Assembly: GCA_902537055.1 (NCBI GenBank)
Contig: CACAZW010000010.1
Coordinates: forward strand, 1-39,051
Length of the DNA: 39,051 nt
DNA from: an uncultured Pelagibacteraceae bacterium
Lineage (GTDB): Bacteria; Pseudomonadota; Alphaproteobacteria; Pelagibacterales; Pelagibacteraceae
Direction of reading: 5' to 3'
Shown here: piece after piece, positions 16,629 to 25,417 of the stretch
Numbering within the stretch: position 1 is the stretch's first letter
Layout of the letters: the number at the start of each line of letters is the position of its first letter
Notes under the pieces: model-generated
Told to the model about the DNA's origin: nothing
Seen by the model: only the letters and a program-made list of their open reading frames with translations
Databases searched by the model: none
Position numbers and translations under genes: made by a program

Positions 16629-17207
16629 TTATAAAAATAGTTTTACGTCTGTATATATTAGCTCTATTGCAACAAATAATATTGCTAATAATCCAACCCA
16701 TCCTATCCATTTATACTTTTTAATCCAGCCAGATATCAATGTTGCTGCAGTAGCCATTAAAACTATTGATAAAACTAAACCAAATATCAATAACATGTAA
16801 TGGTCTCTAGCGGCTCCCGCTACTCCCAATACATTATCTAAACTCATTGTTACATCTGCTAGAATTACAGTTGTTATTGCCTTCATGAATGAACTGTTAT
16901 CTACTTTTTTTACATTTTCTTCAGCATTACCATTCATTTTAATTACATCCACGTAAAGTCTGTAACATATATAAAGAAGTAATATTCCACCTATAAGTCT
17001 AAGTCCTGTGATTTGTAATAGATAAGCTGTTATAAGAGTAAATATAATTCTTAAAACTACCGCTGCTCCAATTCCCCAAAAAATAATTTTTTTTCTCTGC
17101 TCAGTTGGAAATTGAGATGCAACCATTCCAATTATAATTGCATTATCTCCTGCTAAAACTAAATCGATAAAAACTATTTGAAAAAAAATTACTATTTGTT
17201 CGGTCAT
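16629..17207 (-). CDS. TerC family integral membrane protein (YjbE-like)
   Basis: A 192-residue inner-membrane protein with about six hydrophobic segments. The two TerC acidic motifs are present: IDLVLAGDNAIIIGM near the N-terminus and ADVTMSLDNVLGVAGAA in the middle. The aspartates within helices are thought to bind metal; relatives have been linked to manganese export or metalation of exported proteins. The start overlaps the GMC oxidoreductase stop by four bases (ATGA), so translation is coupled. A role with the GMC enzyme or M23 peptidase is unproven. Confidence 0.87.
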   Translation of the reverse strand: MTEQIVIFFQIVFIDLVLAGDNAIIIGMVASQFPTEQRKKIIFWGIGAAVVLRIIFTLITAYLLQITGLRLIGGILLLYICYRLYVDVIKMNGNAEENVKKVDNSSFMKAITTVILADVTMSLDNVLGVAGAARDHYMLLIFGLVLSIVLMATAATLISGWIKKYKWIGWVGLLAILFVAIELIYTDVKLFL

Positions 17208-18808
17208 CTTCTACTATCCTCAATTATCATATCAGCTGCTTTTTCCGCAATCATTATTGTCGGTGCATTTGTATTTCCTGATGTGATATGAGGCATAACA
17301 GAGGCATCTACAACCCTTAAATTTTCTAATCCGTGAGCGACTAATCGATCATTAACAACAGCATTTTCATCTTTACCCATTCTACATGTGCTTACTGGAT
17401 GGAAAATAGTATTCGCAAATTTTCCAGCTTCTGTTGCTAATTCTTCATTATCAGTAATATTGATTCCCGGTCTAAGCTCTTCAGGTTGATAATCTTTATA
17501 AGCTTTAGATTGCATCACAATTTTTCTTACAATCTTTAATGCTTTTCCAGCAATTTCACGATCTTCATCAGTTGATAAATAATTCATTTTTATTTTTGGT
17601 GAAACTCTGGTGTCTGGAGATTTTAATTCTATAGATCCTCTGCTTGTTGGTCTTACATTTGTAATTGTTGGAGTGAACGCCGGAAATTTATGTAAAGCAG
17701 ATTTTCCTAAAAGATCGGTACTTGCTGGTGAAATATGAAATTGAAGATTTGGGGTTTCTAAATGCTCATCACTTTTAACAAAACCACAAACATAACTAGC
17801 ACCAACTGTTAAAGGTCCTTTTCTTAATAGAAGAAACTTCAAACCAGATAACATTTTTTTAGTAAAGCTGTAGTAAATATCATTTAAAGTTTCTAAATTT
17901 TTAATCTTATAAACTGGTCTTAGCATTAAATGATCAGTTAGATTTCTTCCAACTCCTTGGTGATCTTTTAAAACATTAATATTGTTTTCTTTTAGAAGTT
18001 CTCCTGGACCAATTCCCGATGCTTGTAATATATGAGGTGAACCAATTGTACCTGCGCTTAATATAATTTCTTTATTAGTCTCAACAGAAAATTCTTTTCC
18101 ATCTATCCAATAATTTACTTTTTTTGCTTTTTTATTTTCAAATTCTATATTTTTAATGTGAGCCTTAGTAATAATTTTTAAATTTTTTCTACTCTTAACT
18201 GGATTTAAATAACCTACAGCTGTACTGCATCTAAAGCCATTTTTAATTGTGAATGGAAAATATCCCATTCCCTCATTATCACCATTGTTAAAATCATCAG
18301 TTCTTTTATAACCATGCTCTTCAGCAGCTTCTAAAAATAGATCGAGAACTTTAAATGTTGCTCTAATTTTCTCAACTGCAATAGGACCCCCAGAACCATG
18401 AAACTCATTTTCTCCAAATTGAAAATCTTCAGATTTTTTAAAATAAGGTAGAACATCATCCCATGACCAACCAACATTACCTAGTTGTCTCCAATAATTA
18501 TAATCATTTGATTGACCTCTAATATAAAGCATTCCATTGATAGATGAGCTTCCGCCTAGTGTTTTACCTCTTGGATAAACCATTTGCCTGTTATCACAGT
18601 TTGGCTCTTTTTCCGTGTTAAAACACCAGTCAGTATCTGGATTGTGCATGGTTTTAAAATAACCCCCTGGAATATGGATCCATGGATTAGTGTCTTTACC
18701 ACCAGCCTCAAGTAAAAGAACTTTAGTATCAGGGTTTGCTGTTAATCTATTAGCCAAGACACAGCCTGCGGATCCTGCACCAATAATTATGTAATCAAAT
18801 TTATCCAT
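17204..18808 (-). CDS. GMC family FAD oxidoreductase (choline/alcohol dehydrogenase-like)
   Basis: A 534-residue glucose-methanol-choline oxidoreductase, the length of BetA- and AlkJ-type enzymes. It has the FAD-binding motif DYIIIGAGSAGCVLANRL and LLLEAG, GMC signature 1 (PRGKTLGGSSSINGMLYIRG), GMC signature 2 (SAGTIGSPHILQASGIGP), the active-site region FHPVSTCRMG with the proton-abstracting histidine, and the C-terminal SGNTNAPTIMIAEKAADMI. It oxidises an alcohol to an aldehyde or ketone with FAD, passing electrons to a membrane acceptor. BetA-like sequence is not enough to call choline the substrate. It is the first gene of the six-gene minus operon and diverges from the second TRAP operon across 135 bases. 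Confidence 0.9.
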   Translation of the reverse strand: MDKFDYIIIGAGSAGCVLANRLTANPDTKVLLLEAGGKDTNPWIHIPGGYFKTMHNPDTDWCFNTEKEPNCDNRQMVYPRGKTLGGSSSINGMLYIRGQSNDYNYWRQLGNVGWSWDDVLPYFKKSEDFQFGENEFHGSGGPIAVEKIRATFKVLDLFLEAAEEHGYKRTDDFNNGDNEGMGYFPFTIKNGFRCSTAVGYLNPVKSRKNLKIITKAHIKNIEFENKKAKKVNYWIDGKEFSVETNKEIILSAGTIGSPHILQASGIGPGELLKENNINVLKDHQGVGRNLTDHLMLRPVYKIKNLETLNDIYYSFTKKMLSGLKFLLLRKGPLTVGASYVCGFVKSDEHLETPNLQFHISPASTDLLGKSALHKFPAFTPTITNVRPTSRGSIELKSPDTRVSPKIKMNYLSTDEDREIAGKALKIVRKIVMQSKAYKDYQPEELRPGINITDNEELATEAGKFANTIFHPVSTCRMGKDENAVVNDRLVAHGLENLRVVDASVMPHITSGNTNAPTIMIAEKAADMIIEDSRR

Positions 18809-18943
18809 ATTTTTTATAAATAATCTTTAATGAATATTTAATGATTTTAAACATTTTTCTCATAAAAACGTCGAAATGACACTTGTATGTGCCTTTGATT
18901 TTTGAGAGGATCTTCACATTATAAATAAAAAGAGAGGGATATA
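18809..18943. promoter_or_regulatory. Shared divergent promoter region, GMC operon and second TRAP operon
   Basis: These 135 bases separate two divergently transcribed operons, so both promoters must lie here. It is AT-rich, with TATAAA at 18920-18925 too close to the dctP ribosome site to be convincing. No clear operator palindrome was found. The inference rests on gene orientation only. Confidence 0.5.
18933..18938 (+). promoter_or_regulatory. Shine-Dalgarno of second TRAP binding-protein gene
   Basis: AGAGGG lies five bases before the ATG at 18944, the same hexamer as before dctP at 779. It supports this start and strong translation of the binding protein. Confidence 0.6.
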
Positions 18944-20041
18944 ATGAAAAAAATCGTTTCAGCGTTGTTTGCTGCGTTCTTAGTATTTGGATTTATTTCA
19001 AATGCGAATGCTGCAAAAACGTTAAAGTGTCAGACGGTTATTAGCGCTAAAGGTGATGAAGCGGTAATGTTAAAAGACTTTACTGACAACGTAACAAAAC
19101 TAACAGGTGGATCTTTAAAATTTGAAATTATGCCAGCAGGAACAGTGGTTGGAGTTAAAGAAACTCTTGATGCTGTTGATAAAGGTTTGATTGATTGCGG
19201 ATTTGCTTGGACTCACTATTGGTCTGGAGAACATCCAGCTGCTATGTTATTTGGTTCGCCAGTAGCAGGTGGTGGTGTAGGAATTGATAACATCGCATTT
19301 TTATCATGGTTTTTATATGGTGGTGGAGAACAACTATATGACAGACTTTGGGGAGAAATGAAAAGAGACATTAAAGGTTTCATGCTTCAACCAGTTGGTC
19401 CAGAAGCTTTAGGATGGTTCCCAAGAAAAATCAAAGATATGGATGATTTCAGAACATTTAAGTTCAGAACTCCTCCAGGAATTCCAGGTCAAACTTATAA
19501 AGATATTGGAATAGCTTCAGTTGCAATGGGTGGTGGAGATATTCTCCCAGCATTGGAAGCGGGAACTATTGATGCTGCTGAGTGGTGTTGTCCTCAACCA
19601 GATAAAGTGTTTGGTATACATAAAGTATTAAAACACTATTATCTACAAGGTTTACACCAAGTAGTCGTAAATGCTGACTTTTACTTAAACAAAAGCACTT
19701 ACGATAAGTTCACCGACCATGAGAAATTTTCAATGAAGATGGCTGCTGATGCATCGTTGATGAGAGCTTTAGCTTACAGAATCAATACTAATGGATTAGC
19801 ACTTAAAGATCTAACTGAAAATCATGGTGTGATACTTGAAGATACACCAGCTGATTATTTCCCAGCTTATATGGCTGCAGCGAAAGCAACTTTAGAGAAA
19901 AATGCAAAAGAAAACGCATTCTTTAAAGAAGTTTATGACTCAATGATAAGCTTTGCTAATACTGCTGTACCATTCTGGTCTGGTGCACAAACATCGAATG
20001 CTAAGCTAGGAATGGCTTATGCTAATTCGTTGAAGAAATAA
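18944..20041 (+). CDS. dctP: TRAP transporter substrate-binding protein, TakP-type DctP family
   Basis: Periplasmic receptor of a second TRAP transporter, 365 residues with a signal peptide ending at SNANA (about residue 23). It belongs to the longer TakP subgroup (2-oxoacid, pyruvate or lactate binders): FAWTHYWSGEHPAAMLF, WFPRKIKDMDDF, the carboxylate arginine R175 in FKFRTPPGIPG, and GTIDAAEWCCPQPDKVFG. Where TakP-type proteins usually have EWVGP after the AAEW strand, this one has a Cys-Cys pair (C215-C216). The ligand is most likely an oxo- or hydroxy-monocarboxylate. A terminator-like hairpin separates it from dctQ. Confidence 0.92.
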   Translation: MKKIVSALFAAFLVFGFISNANAAKTLKCQTVISAKGDEAVMLKDFTDNVTKLTGGSLKFEIMPAGTVVGVKETLDAVDKGLIDCGFAWTHYWSGEHPAAMLFGSPVAGGGVGIDNIAFLSWFLYGGGEQLYDRLWGEMKRDIKGFMLQPVGPEALGWFPRKIKDMDDFRTFKFRTPPGIPGQTYKDIGIASVAMGGGDILPALEAGTIDAAEWCCPQPDKVFGIHKVLKHYYLQGLHQVVVNADFYLNKSTYDKFTDHEKFSMKMAADASLMRALAYRINTNGLALKDLTENHGVILEDTPADYFPAYMAAAKATLEKNAKENAFFKEVYDSMISFANTAVPFWSGAQTSNAKLGMAYANSLKK

Positions 20042-20052
20042 ATAAAGTTATT

Positions 20053-20083
20053 AAGCGGGCTTTTATAAGCCCGCTTTTTTTTT
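20053..20083 (+). terminator. Rho-independent terminator/attenuator between dctP and dctQ
   Basis: AAGCGGGCTT (20053-20062) pairs perfectly with AAGCCCGCTT (20067-20076) around a TTAT loop and is followed by a run of T residues to 20083. It lies 12 bases after the binding-protein stop and 11 bases before the next ATG. Partial read-through would give excess binding protein over membrane subunits. Confidence 0.88.
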
Positions 20084-20094
20084 CTAAAATTTAT

Positions 20095-20700
20095 ATGTCG
20101 GATAATCCAAAGTTAGATATTTCAGATGAAATGATAGCCGAAAGGCGATCAGGATCTGGAAAGATGCCTGATGATATGCCAACTTGGATGGCTAAAACTA
20201 TAGTTAACATAGACAAATTTAGTAAATCAATAGGAAACATTGTTTGCTGGATTACGATCCCACTAATGCTTGGGATGGTTTATGAAGTTTTAGCAAGAAA
20301 ATTATTTTTAGCTCCTACAATCTGGGCTTATGATATGAGCAGATTTTTTTATGGAGCGTTATTTATGTTAGGAGCAGGATACGCTCTTTCAAAAGGTGTT
20401 CATATTAGAGCGGATTTTTTATATAGAAATTTTAAAGTTAAAACTCAAGGCAGAATAGATTTTTGGCTTTACTTATTATTTTACTTTCCAGGATTAATAG
20501 TCTTTTTGTATATGACAACAGGTTTTGTCCAAGAAAGTATCATGAGAAATGAAAGAGGGATGGATACAACATGGATGCCATATATGTGGCCAATAAAATC
20601 TTGTCTATGGATTGGAATTGTTTTTCTTCTTATTCAAGGTGTTTCAGAACTTTTAAAAAGCTATTACGCAGCCGTCAAAGGTAAATGGCCAGGTAGTTAA
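20095..20700 (+). CDS. dctQ: TRAP transporter small membrane subunit, DctQ family
   Basis: A 201-residue DctQ-type subunit with a longer hydrophilic N-terminus (about 45 residues) than the first copy and four hydrophobic helices. Family features are YEVLARKLFLAPTIWAYDMS and GAGYALSKGVHIRADFLY between helices 1 and 3. The longer form is normal for partners of TakP-type receptors. Its stop overlaps the dctM start by one base. It follows the preceding terminator-like hairpin closely and has no strong Shine-Dalgarno. Confidence 0.9.
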   Translation: MSDNPKLDISDEMIAERRSGSGKMPDDMPTWMAKTIVNIDKFSKSIGNIVCWITIPLMLGMVYEVLARKLFLAPTIWAYDMSRFFYGALFMLGAGYALSKGVHIRADFLYRNFKVKTQGRIDFWLYLLFYFPGLIVFLYMTTGFVQESIMRNERGMDTTWMPYMWPIKSCLWIGIVFLLIQGVSELLKSYYAAVKGKWPGS

Positions 20701-22037
20701 TGCTTTCACATTTAATAGACCCAGCAATTTTAGGTTTCATACTTATTGGTGTGATGTTGTTTGCAATATTTATAGGTTTCCCAATTTCATTTACTCTTAT
20801 TTTTTTAGGTTTTGTTTTTGGTTATTTGGGTTTTGGAAAATTAGTTTTCTATTTAATGACACTACAATTTTCGATGGTAATGACCGAACAAACTCTCGCC
20901 GCTGTCCCCTTATTTGTATTTATGGGAATAATGATGGAACAAGCAGGTTTAATGGAGAGATTATTCTCAGCTTTCCAAATGATGTTGGCAAGAGTTAGAG
21001 GTTCATTGTATTATGCAGTTTTATTTGTTTCGGTAATATTTGCAGCTGCTACAGGAATAGTTGGTGCATCAGTTACAATTCTTGGAATTATGGCTGCAAA
21101 ATCAATGAACAGGTCTAATTATGATGTAAAATTAGCTGCTGGTACAATTACTGCTGGAGGAACTTTAGGTATTTTAATTCCTCCAAGTATTATGCTTGTA
21201 GTTATGGGTCCAATTATGGAAATTCCCGTAACTGATTTATTCGCAGCAGCAATTGTTCCAGGAATATTATTGGCATGCTTATATGCTGCATACACAACAT
21301 TCAGATGTATGATGAACCCAAAATTAGGTCCACCCATACCAGAAGAATTAAGAACCACAGATTTAAAAAAATTATGGCTAGAATTTTTTTTAGGATTAGT
21401 TCCACCTGCTGCATTAGTATTTGCTGCATTAGGTAGTATTTTATTTGGATTTGCTACGCCAACAGAAGCTGCAGGATGTGGTGCAGGTGGTGCATTATTA
21501 CTTTCATTAGCTTACAAAAAATTAACATTAAAAAAATTACAAGATGCTTTAGTTAAAACTTTAGAAATTTCTGCACTAATTATGGTTTTAGTAGCTGCTT
21601 CTAATTTCTTTGGAGCAGTGTTTGCAAGATTAGGAACTCCAATGGTTTTAACAGATTTTCTTTTATCTCTCGAGATGAACAAATATTTAATTTTAGGAAT
21701 AATCATGATTATGATTTTTCTTTTAGGATGGCCATTAGAGTGGGTACCTATTGTTATGATAGTTGTTCCTATTATTTTACCATTAGTTGAAGCATTAGGA
21801 TTTAATTTAACTTGGTTTGCAATTCTTGTTGCTGTTAATTTGCAAACCGCCTGGCTCTCACCCCCCGTAGCGTTATCAGCTTATTTTTTAAAAGGTGTAG
21901 TTCCAAGTTGGGATTTAAAAGATATTTATCTTGGAATGATGCAGTTCATGGTATTACAGATAATTGGATTAATTATAATCATAGCGTATCCAAAAATAGT
22001 ACTATGGTTGCCAACTCTCTTATATGGACAGCAGTAA
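20700..22037 (+). CDS. dctM: TRAP transporter large membrane subunit, DctM family
   Basis: A 445-residue polytopic membrane protein, the translocating subunit of the second TRAP system. Family segments include AAVPLFVFMGIMMEQAGLM, AAATGIVGASVTILGIMA, GGTLGILIPPSIMLVVMG and, near the end, LQTAWLSPPVALSAYFLKG. The length matches TakM-like proteins. The C-terminal end is followed 22 bases later by an NCS1 transporter gene on the same strand. Confidence 0.93.
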   Translation: MLSHLIDPAILGFILIGVMLFAIFIGFPISFTLIFLGFVFGYLGFGKLVFYLMTLQFSMVMTEQTLAAVPLFVFMGIMMEQAGLMERLFSAFQMMLARVRGSLYYAVLFVSVIFAAATGIVGASVTILGIMAAKSMNRSNYDVKLAAGTITAGGTLGILIPPSIMLVVMGPIMEIPVTDLFAAAIVPGILLACLYAAYTTFRCMMNPKLGPPIPEELRTTDLKKLWLEFFLGLVPPAALVFAALGSILFGFATPTEAAGCGAGGALLLSLAYKKLTLKKLQDALVKTLEISALIMVLVAASNFFGAVFARLGTPMVLTDFLLSLEMNKYLILGIIMIMIFLLGWPLEWVPIVMIVVPIILPLVEALGFNLTWFAILVAVNLQTAWLSPPVALSAYFLKGVVPSWDLKDIYLGMMQFMVLQIIGLIIIIAYPKIVLWLPTLLYGQQ

Positions 22038-22059
22038 ATAATTGATTAATATCATTTAA

Positions 22060-23514
22060 GTGAATCAAAGCGAAAAATTTCAATTAAGGAATTGGGAACT
22101 AGTTTCAATAAATCCAAATAATCGAGACTGGAGTTGGAAAAATTACTTTAACTTTTGGGCTATAAATATTCAAACAATTGTTGGGTTCTCTTTAATATCA
22201 GCTTTATATTTATTCTATGATCTAAATTTTTTTGTTGTCTTAACAGGATCATTACTAGCAGGATTATTAGTATTCTTTTTTGCTAACATTATTGGAAAAA
22301 TTTCCCAAAGTAGTGGATTAAGTTTTCCAACAATTCTAAGACTTTCGATGGGTTTTACAGGTGCCAGATATGTGGGGATGATCAGAGGATTAGTTGGTTT
22401 GTTCATGTTTGGTGTCCAAACATTTTTTATATCAAAGTCTCTAGGTTATATTGCAAGGATCATTCTATTTAAAATAGACAATCAACTCTTACAGAATGAA
22501 ATATTTCTATTATTCTTTTTTGGTTTAAATTTAATTGATTGGGTTTGTTTATTTTTAACTTTAATATTTCAATACATCCTTTTTACAAAAGGACAGAATT
22601 TTCTAAAATCATTTATTAATTTTTCAGGTCTTTCAATATATTTAGGACTATCTGTACTACTAATTGTTATTTTATCTGAGTATTACAATGAACTCCTAAA
22701 TGGAATAAAACTAAGCTTAGTCTTTAGCAATTTTGCAATTCAGTCAAATATTGCTCCAATAATTTCAATCACAGGAACTTTATTTGCTTATTTTGCTATT
22801 GTGCTTCTCACTTTTGGCGACTTTTCTAGATACTCAATGAGTTACAAAGAAATGACCAAAGGAAACTTAAGTATAATACTGAATTTAATATTATTTTCAT
22901 TTTTCTCTGTCCTAATAACATTAGGATCAGATATCATTCTTACTAGTAAAGGCTTGAATGCTTCAAGTTTATTAACAAATCCTAACGACATTATTGGTAA
23001 ATTTAATAATAATTTTTTAACCTTGTTTTGCTTGGTGTTTATTATTATTTCCTCTCTGTCAACTAATTTAATAGCAAATTATATTCCTTCACAAAATACA
23101 CTTATAAATTTCTTTCCAAATTCACTAACGCTAAAAAAAACAGGTGTTGTTATATCGATTATTGGATTAATTATTTCAACATTTTGGCTTTCAATTTTTA
23201 GCAAAGCTAATGTTTTAATATTTGTTGAAGCCGTAGCGACGACTTTTGGGCCAATTTTTGGAGTATTGGTTGCAGATTATTATTTGTTTAAAAAACAACA
23301 AATTAATCATAAAGAGCTTTTTTATCCTAAAGAACATACGGAATATATTTATAGCAATGGTTGGAACCTCAAAGCATTGTATGCTCTGTTAATTGGATCA
23401 ATATTTTCATTATCATCTTTGCTGAATGAAAACTTAATACAATATCAATCTTTTGGTTGGATTATTGGAGCATTCGCATCTTATTTAGTATATTATTTAT
23501 TAAATAATAAGTAA
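22060..23514 (+). CDS. NCS1 family nucleobase/hydantoin/allantoin-type cation symporter
   Basis: A 484-residue membrane transporter with about 12 hydrophobic helices. The N-terminal NPNNRDWSWKNYFNFWAIN is the NCS1 signature region (N-D-L/W-x-P/K type), followed by the first helix IQTIVGFSLISALYLF. SFPTILRLSMGFTGARY and FGDFSRYSMSYKEMTKG match helix 3 and the helix 6-7 region, and VEAVATTFGPIFGVLVADYY the helix 10 region. Likely substrates of the family are cytosine, purines, uracil, allantoin, hydantoins or thiamine precursors. The start is GTG at 22060, right after an in-frame TAA, so no earlier start exists. It precedes the alcohol dehydrogenase ATG by two bases. Confidence 0.85.
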   Translation: MNQSEKFQLRNWELVSINPNNRDWSWKNYFNFWAINIQTIVGFSLISALYLFYDLNFFVVLTGSLLAGLLVFFFANIIGKISQSSGLSFPTILRLSMGFTGARYVGMIRGLVGLFMFGVQTFFISKSLGYIARIILFKIDNQLLQNEIFLLFFFGLNLIDWVCLFLTLIFQYILFTKGQNFLKSFINFSGLSIYLGLSVLLIVILSEYYNELLNGIKLSLVFSNFAIQSNIAPIISITGTLFAYFAIVLLTFGDFSRYSMSYKEMTKGNLSIILNLILFSFFSVLITLGSDIILTSKGLNASSLLTNPNDIIGKFNNNFLTLFCLVFIIISSLSTNLIANYIPSQNTLINFFPNSLTLKKTGVVISIIGLIISTFWLSIFSKANVLIFVEAVATTFGPIFGVLVADYYLFKKQQINHKELFYPKEHTEYIYSNGWNLKALYALLIGSIFSLSSLLNENLIQYQSFGWIIGAFASYLVYYLLNNK

Positions 23515-23516
23515 TC

Positions 23517-24521
23517 ATGAAAGCGCTTGTTTATACTGGTGTAGAAGAAATGGAATTTAGGGAGGAAAAAGAACCTTCTGAAAAACCTGGGGAAAGTATT
23601 CTTAAAGTACATGCGTCTGGTATCTGTGGCTCAGATATGCATGCTTACCACGGAAAAGATGAGAGAAGAATTCCACCATTAATTTTAGGTCATGAAGTTA
23701 GTGGTCAAATAATTAACGGTAAACTTAAAGATCAAATTTCAGTTCTTAATCCATTAATAACTTGCAGAAATTGTGAATATTGCAAGAGTGGAAGAGAACA
23801 TTTATGTCCAGATAGAGTTCTTTTAGGAATGAATAGACCTTACGAAAGACAAGGTGCATTTGCAGAACTTATAACAGTTCCAGATCATAATATTTTTAAA
23901 GTTCCTGAAAAACTTGATTTAAAAGAGGCTGCAGTTGCAGAACCAACAGCAGTTTCATATCACGCAGTATTATTAGCAGTAGAAGCATCAAAAAAACCAT
24001 TAAATGAATGTAGAACACTTGTTCAGGGTGGTGGAGCAATTGGCCTTTTGTGTGCATTAATTTTGTCCAAGATCCAAGGTAATAAAAATTTGACAATTTC
24101 TGATCCTAATCAAAAAAGACTAAATGAATGCTCCAAATATGTAGATGCAAAAACAGTGTCGCCAGATCATAAAGATATTAAAGAGAGCAGCTTTGATTTA
24201 GTTTTTGATACTGTTGGACTCGAAGTTTCACGACAACAGGCAATCAGTGTAGTAAAACCAGGAGGAATAATAGTTCATATCGGATTAACCCAGCCTGCTG
24301 GATCTTTTAATTTTAGGAAAGCAACCCTTCAAGAAGTTACTTTTATTGGAACTTACTGTTACACAAACAAAGAATTTGGTGAAACTATAGATATTTTAAC
24401 TAATAACAAGCTAGGCAAGATAGAATGGATTGAGTACAGAAATCTTAAAGATGGTTGGGGAGCTTTTAAAGAAATTCATGATGGAACCTGTTCGGCACCT
24501 AAGATAGTGCTTCTGCCTTAA
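23517..24521 (+). CDS. Zinc-dependent medium-chain alcohol/polyol dehydrogenase
   Basis: A 334-residue MDR-superfamily dehydrogenase. The catalytic zinc site is C37 (GICGSDMH), H59-E60 (LGHEVSG) and E142 (AEPTAVSYHA). The structural zinc site is C83, C86, C89 and C97 (CRNCEYCKSGREHLC). The Rossmann motif is VQGGGAIGLLCALI. The strand-loop after GHE is shorter than in typical sorbitol or threonine dehydrogenases (GQIINGKLKDQISVLNPL). It oxidises a secondary alcohol or polyol with NAD(P). It begins two bases after the NCS1 gene and should be cotranscribed with it. Its 3' end overlaps a convergent mini-gene by four bases. Confidence 0.9.
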   Translation: MKALVYTGVEEMEFREEKEPSEKPGESILKVHASGICGSDMHAYHGKDERRIPPLILGHEVSGQIINGKLKDQISVLNPLITCRNCEYCKSGREHLCPDRVLLGMNRPYERQGAFAELITVPDHNIFKVPEKLDLKEAAVAEPTAVSYHAVLLAVEASKKPLNECRTLVQGGGAIGLLCALILSKIQGNKNLTISDPNQKRLNECSKYVDAKTVSPDHKDIKESSFDLVFDTVGLEVSRQQAISVVKPGGIIVHIGLTQPAGSFNFRKATLQEVTFIGTYCYTNKEFGETIDILTNNKLGKIEWIEYRNLKDGWGAFKEIHDGTCSAPKIVLLP

Positions 24522-24649
24522 ATTCTTGGTTTTTTAAGAGGTATTAATACCTTTTTTTCTCCGATTTTTTCTGAATTTTTTGAAATTACAGGTGCAGTTA
24601 TAATTATAGACCAATAAATCATCAAACCAAAAAGAACTGTTAATTTCAT
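24518..24649 (-). CDS. Putative 43-aa single-pass membrane mini-protein
   Basis: A complete ATG-to-TAA frame of 43 codons lies in the gap between two plus-strand genes. It encodes one hydrophobic helix (about residues 3-22, VLFGLMIYWSIIITAPV) followed by a lysine-rich tail, KKVLIPLKKPRI. Hydrophobic helix plus basic tail is a typical small inner-membrane protein pattern, and the frame fills most of an otherwise empty gap. The stop overlaps the convergent dehydrogenase stop by four bases, the kind of end-to-end overlap seen elsewhere here. No strong Shine-Dalgarno is visible. I do not know its function; conservation would settle whether it is real. Confidence 0.55.
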   Translation of the reverse strand: MKLTVLFGLMIYWSIIITAPVISKNSEKIGEKKVLIPLKKPRI

Positions 24650-24744
24650 ATCATCTAAATATAGAACAATAATGAATTATGCATGTTTAAATAATGTCAA
24701 AATTTTGAATTTGAAAATTATTTTATCTTTTATATAGAGAGGAC

Positions 24745-25398
24745 ATGTTTAGATTTTTATTTAAATTAATTTTAGTTACAGCGTTGTTTCAAACTACTTT
24801 GTATTCTGAGGAAGTAAAAGTATTTGAGTTTACAGAGAAAGAACTATCAGAATTGACAGTTAGAAAAGTAAGAGGGGCAGATAATAAAACTGAATATTCT
24901 GTTGGCTCTGATGAAAATGGTAATTACCTTAAAGCTATTGCTGATAATGCTGCTTCTGGCCTAGGTAAGGAGATTAAAATTGATCTAAATAAAACACCTT
25001 TCATAAATATTACTTGGAAAATTGAGAAAGACATACCAGGGATAGATGAGACAGCTAAAAAGGGTCATGACTTTGCAGGAAGAGTATTCGTCATTAAAAA
25101 AACTGGAGCAACACCTTTATCCAATAGAGCAATAAATTATGTTTTTTCAAGCAATCAAGAAGTTGGAAGCAACTTTCCAAGCCCATATACTAAAAAGTCC
25201 ATAGATAATGTACTTGCTACTACCAAAATAAATTTAAATGAATGGGTAACTGTCAAAGCAAACGTTAAAGAAGATTTCAAGAAATTCCATAATTTAGATG
25301 TTAATGAGCTAGATGGTATAGCGATCATGTCAGATACAGATAATTCAAAGAAAAAATCAATTACTTACTATCAAAATATCTATTTTTCTTCTCAATAA
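24745..25398 (+). CDS. DUF3047 family secreted protein
   Basis: A 217-residue exported protein with a signal peptide (about residues 1-21) and the DUF3047 pattern: an SxxxxWKIEKD-type core strand (INITWKIEKDIPG), KGHDFAGRVFVI, INYVFSSNQEVGS, FPSPYTKKS, NEWVTVKANVKEDFKKF and the terminal GIAIMSDTDNSKK. DUF3047 proteins are periplasmic beta-sandwich proteins of unknown function, possibly carbohydrate or ligand binding. A good ribosome site (AGAGAGGA) precedes the ATG. It is followed 19 bases later by the ybgC-like gene. Confidence 0.85.
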   Translation: MFRFLFKLILVTALFQTTLYSEEVKVFEFTEKELSELTVRKVRGADNKTEYSVGSDENGNYLKAIADNAASGLGKEIKIDLNKTPFINITWKIEKDIPGIDETAKKGHDFAGRVFVIKKTGATPLSNRAINYVFSSNQEVGSNFPSPYTKKSIDNVLATTKINLNEWVTVKANVKEDFKKFHNLDVNELDGIAIMSDTDNSKKKSITYYQNIYFSSQ

Positions 25399-25417
25399 AT
25401 TTTATTAATATCAATTG

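Noticed and set aside
18880..18900. GntR-type TTGTAT operator upstream of the second TRAP operon
   Set aside because: Only one half-site is present, with no symmetrical partner.
18895..18925. TTGATT/TATAAA promoter for the second dctP gene
   Set aside because: The spacer is 19 bases and the -10 would leave a leader too short to include the ribosome site.
13148..20041. Ectoine system with TeaABC-type TRAP plus DoeA
   Set aside because: The M24 enzyme is DoeA-like, but the receptor is TakP-type rather than TeaA-like and no deacetylase (DoeB) or later ectoine catabolic gene is present.
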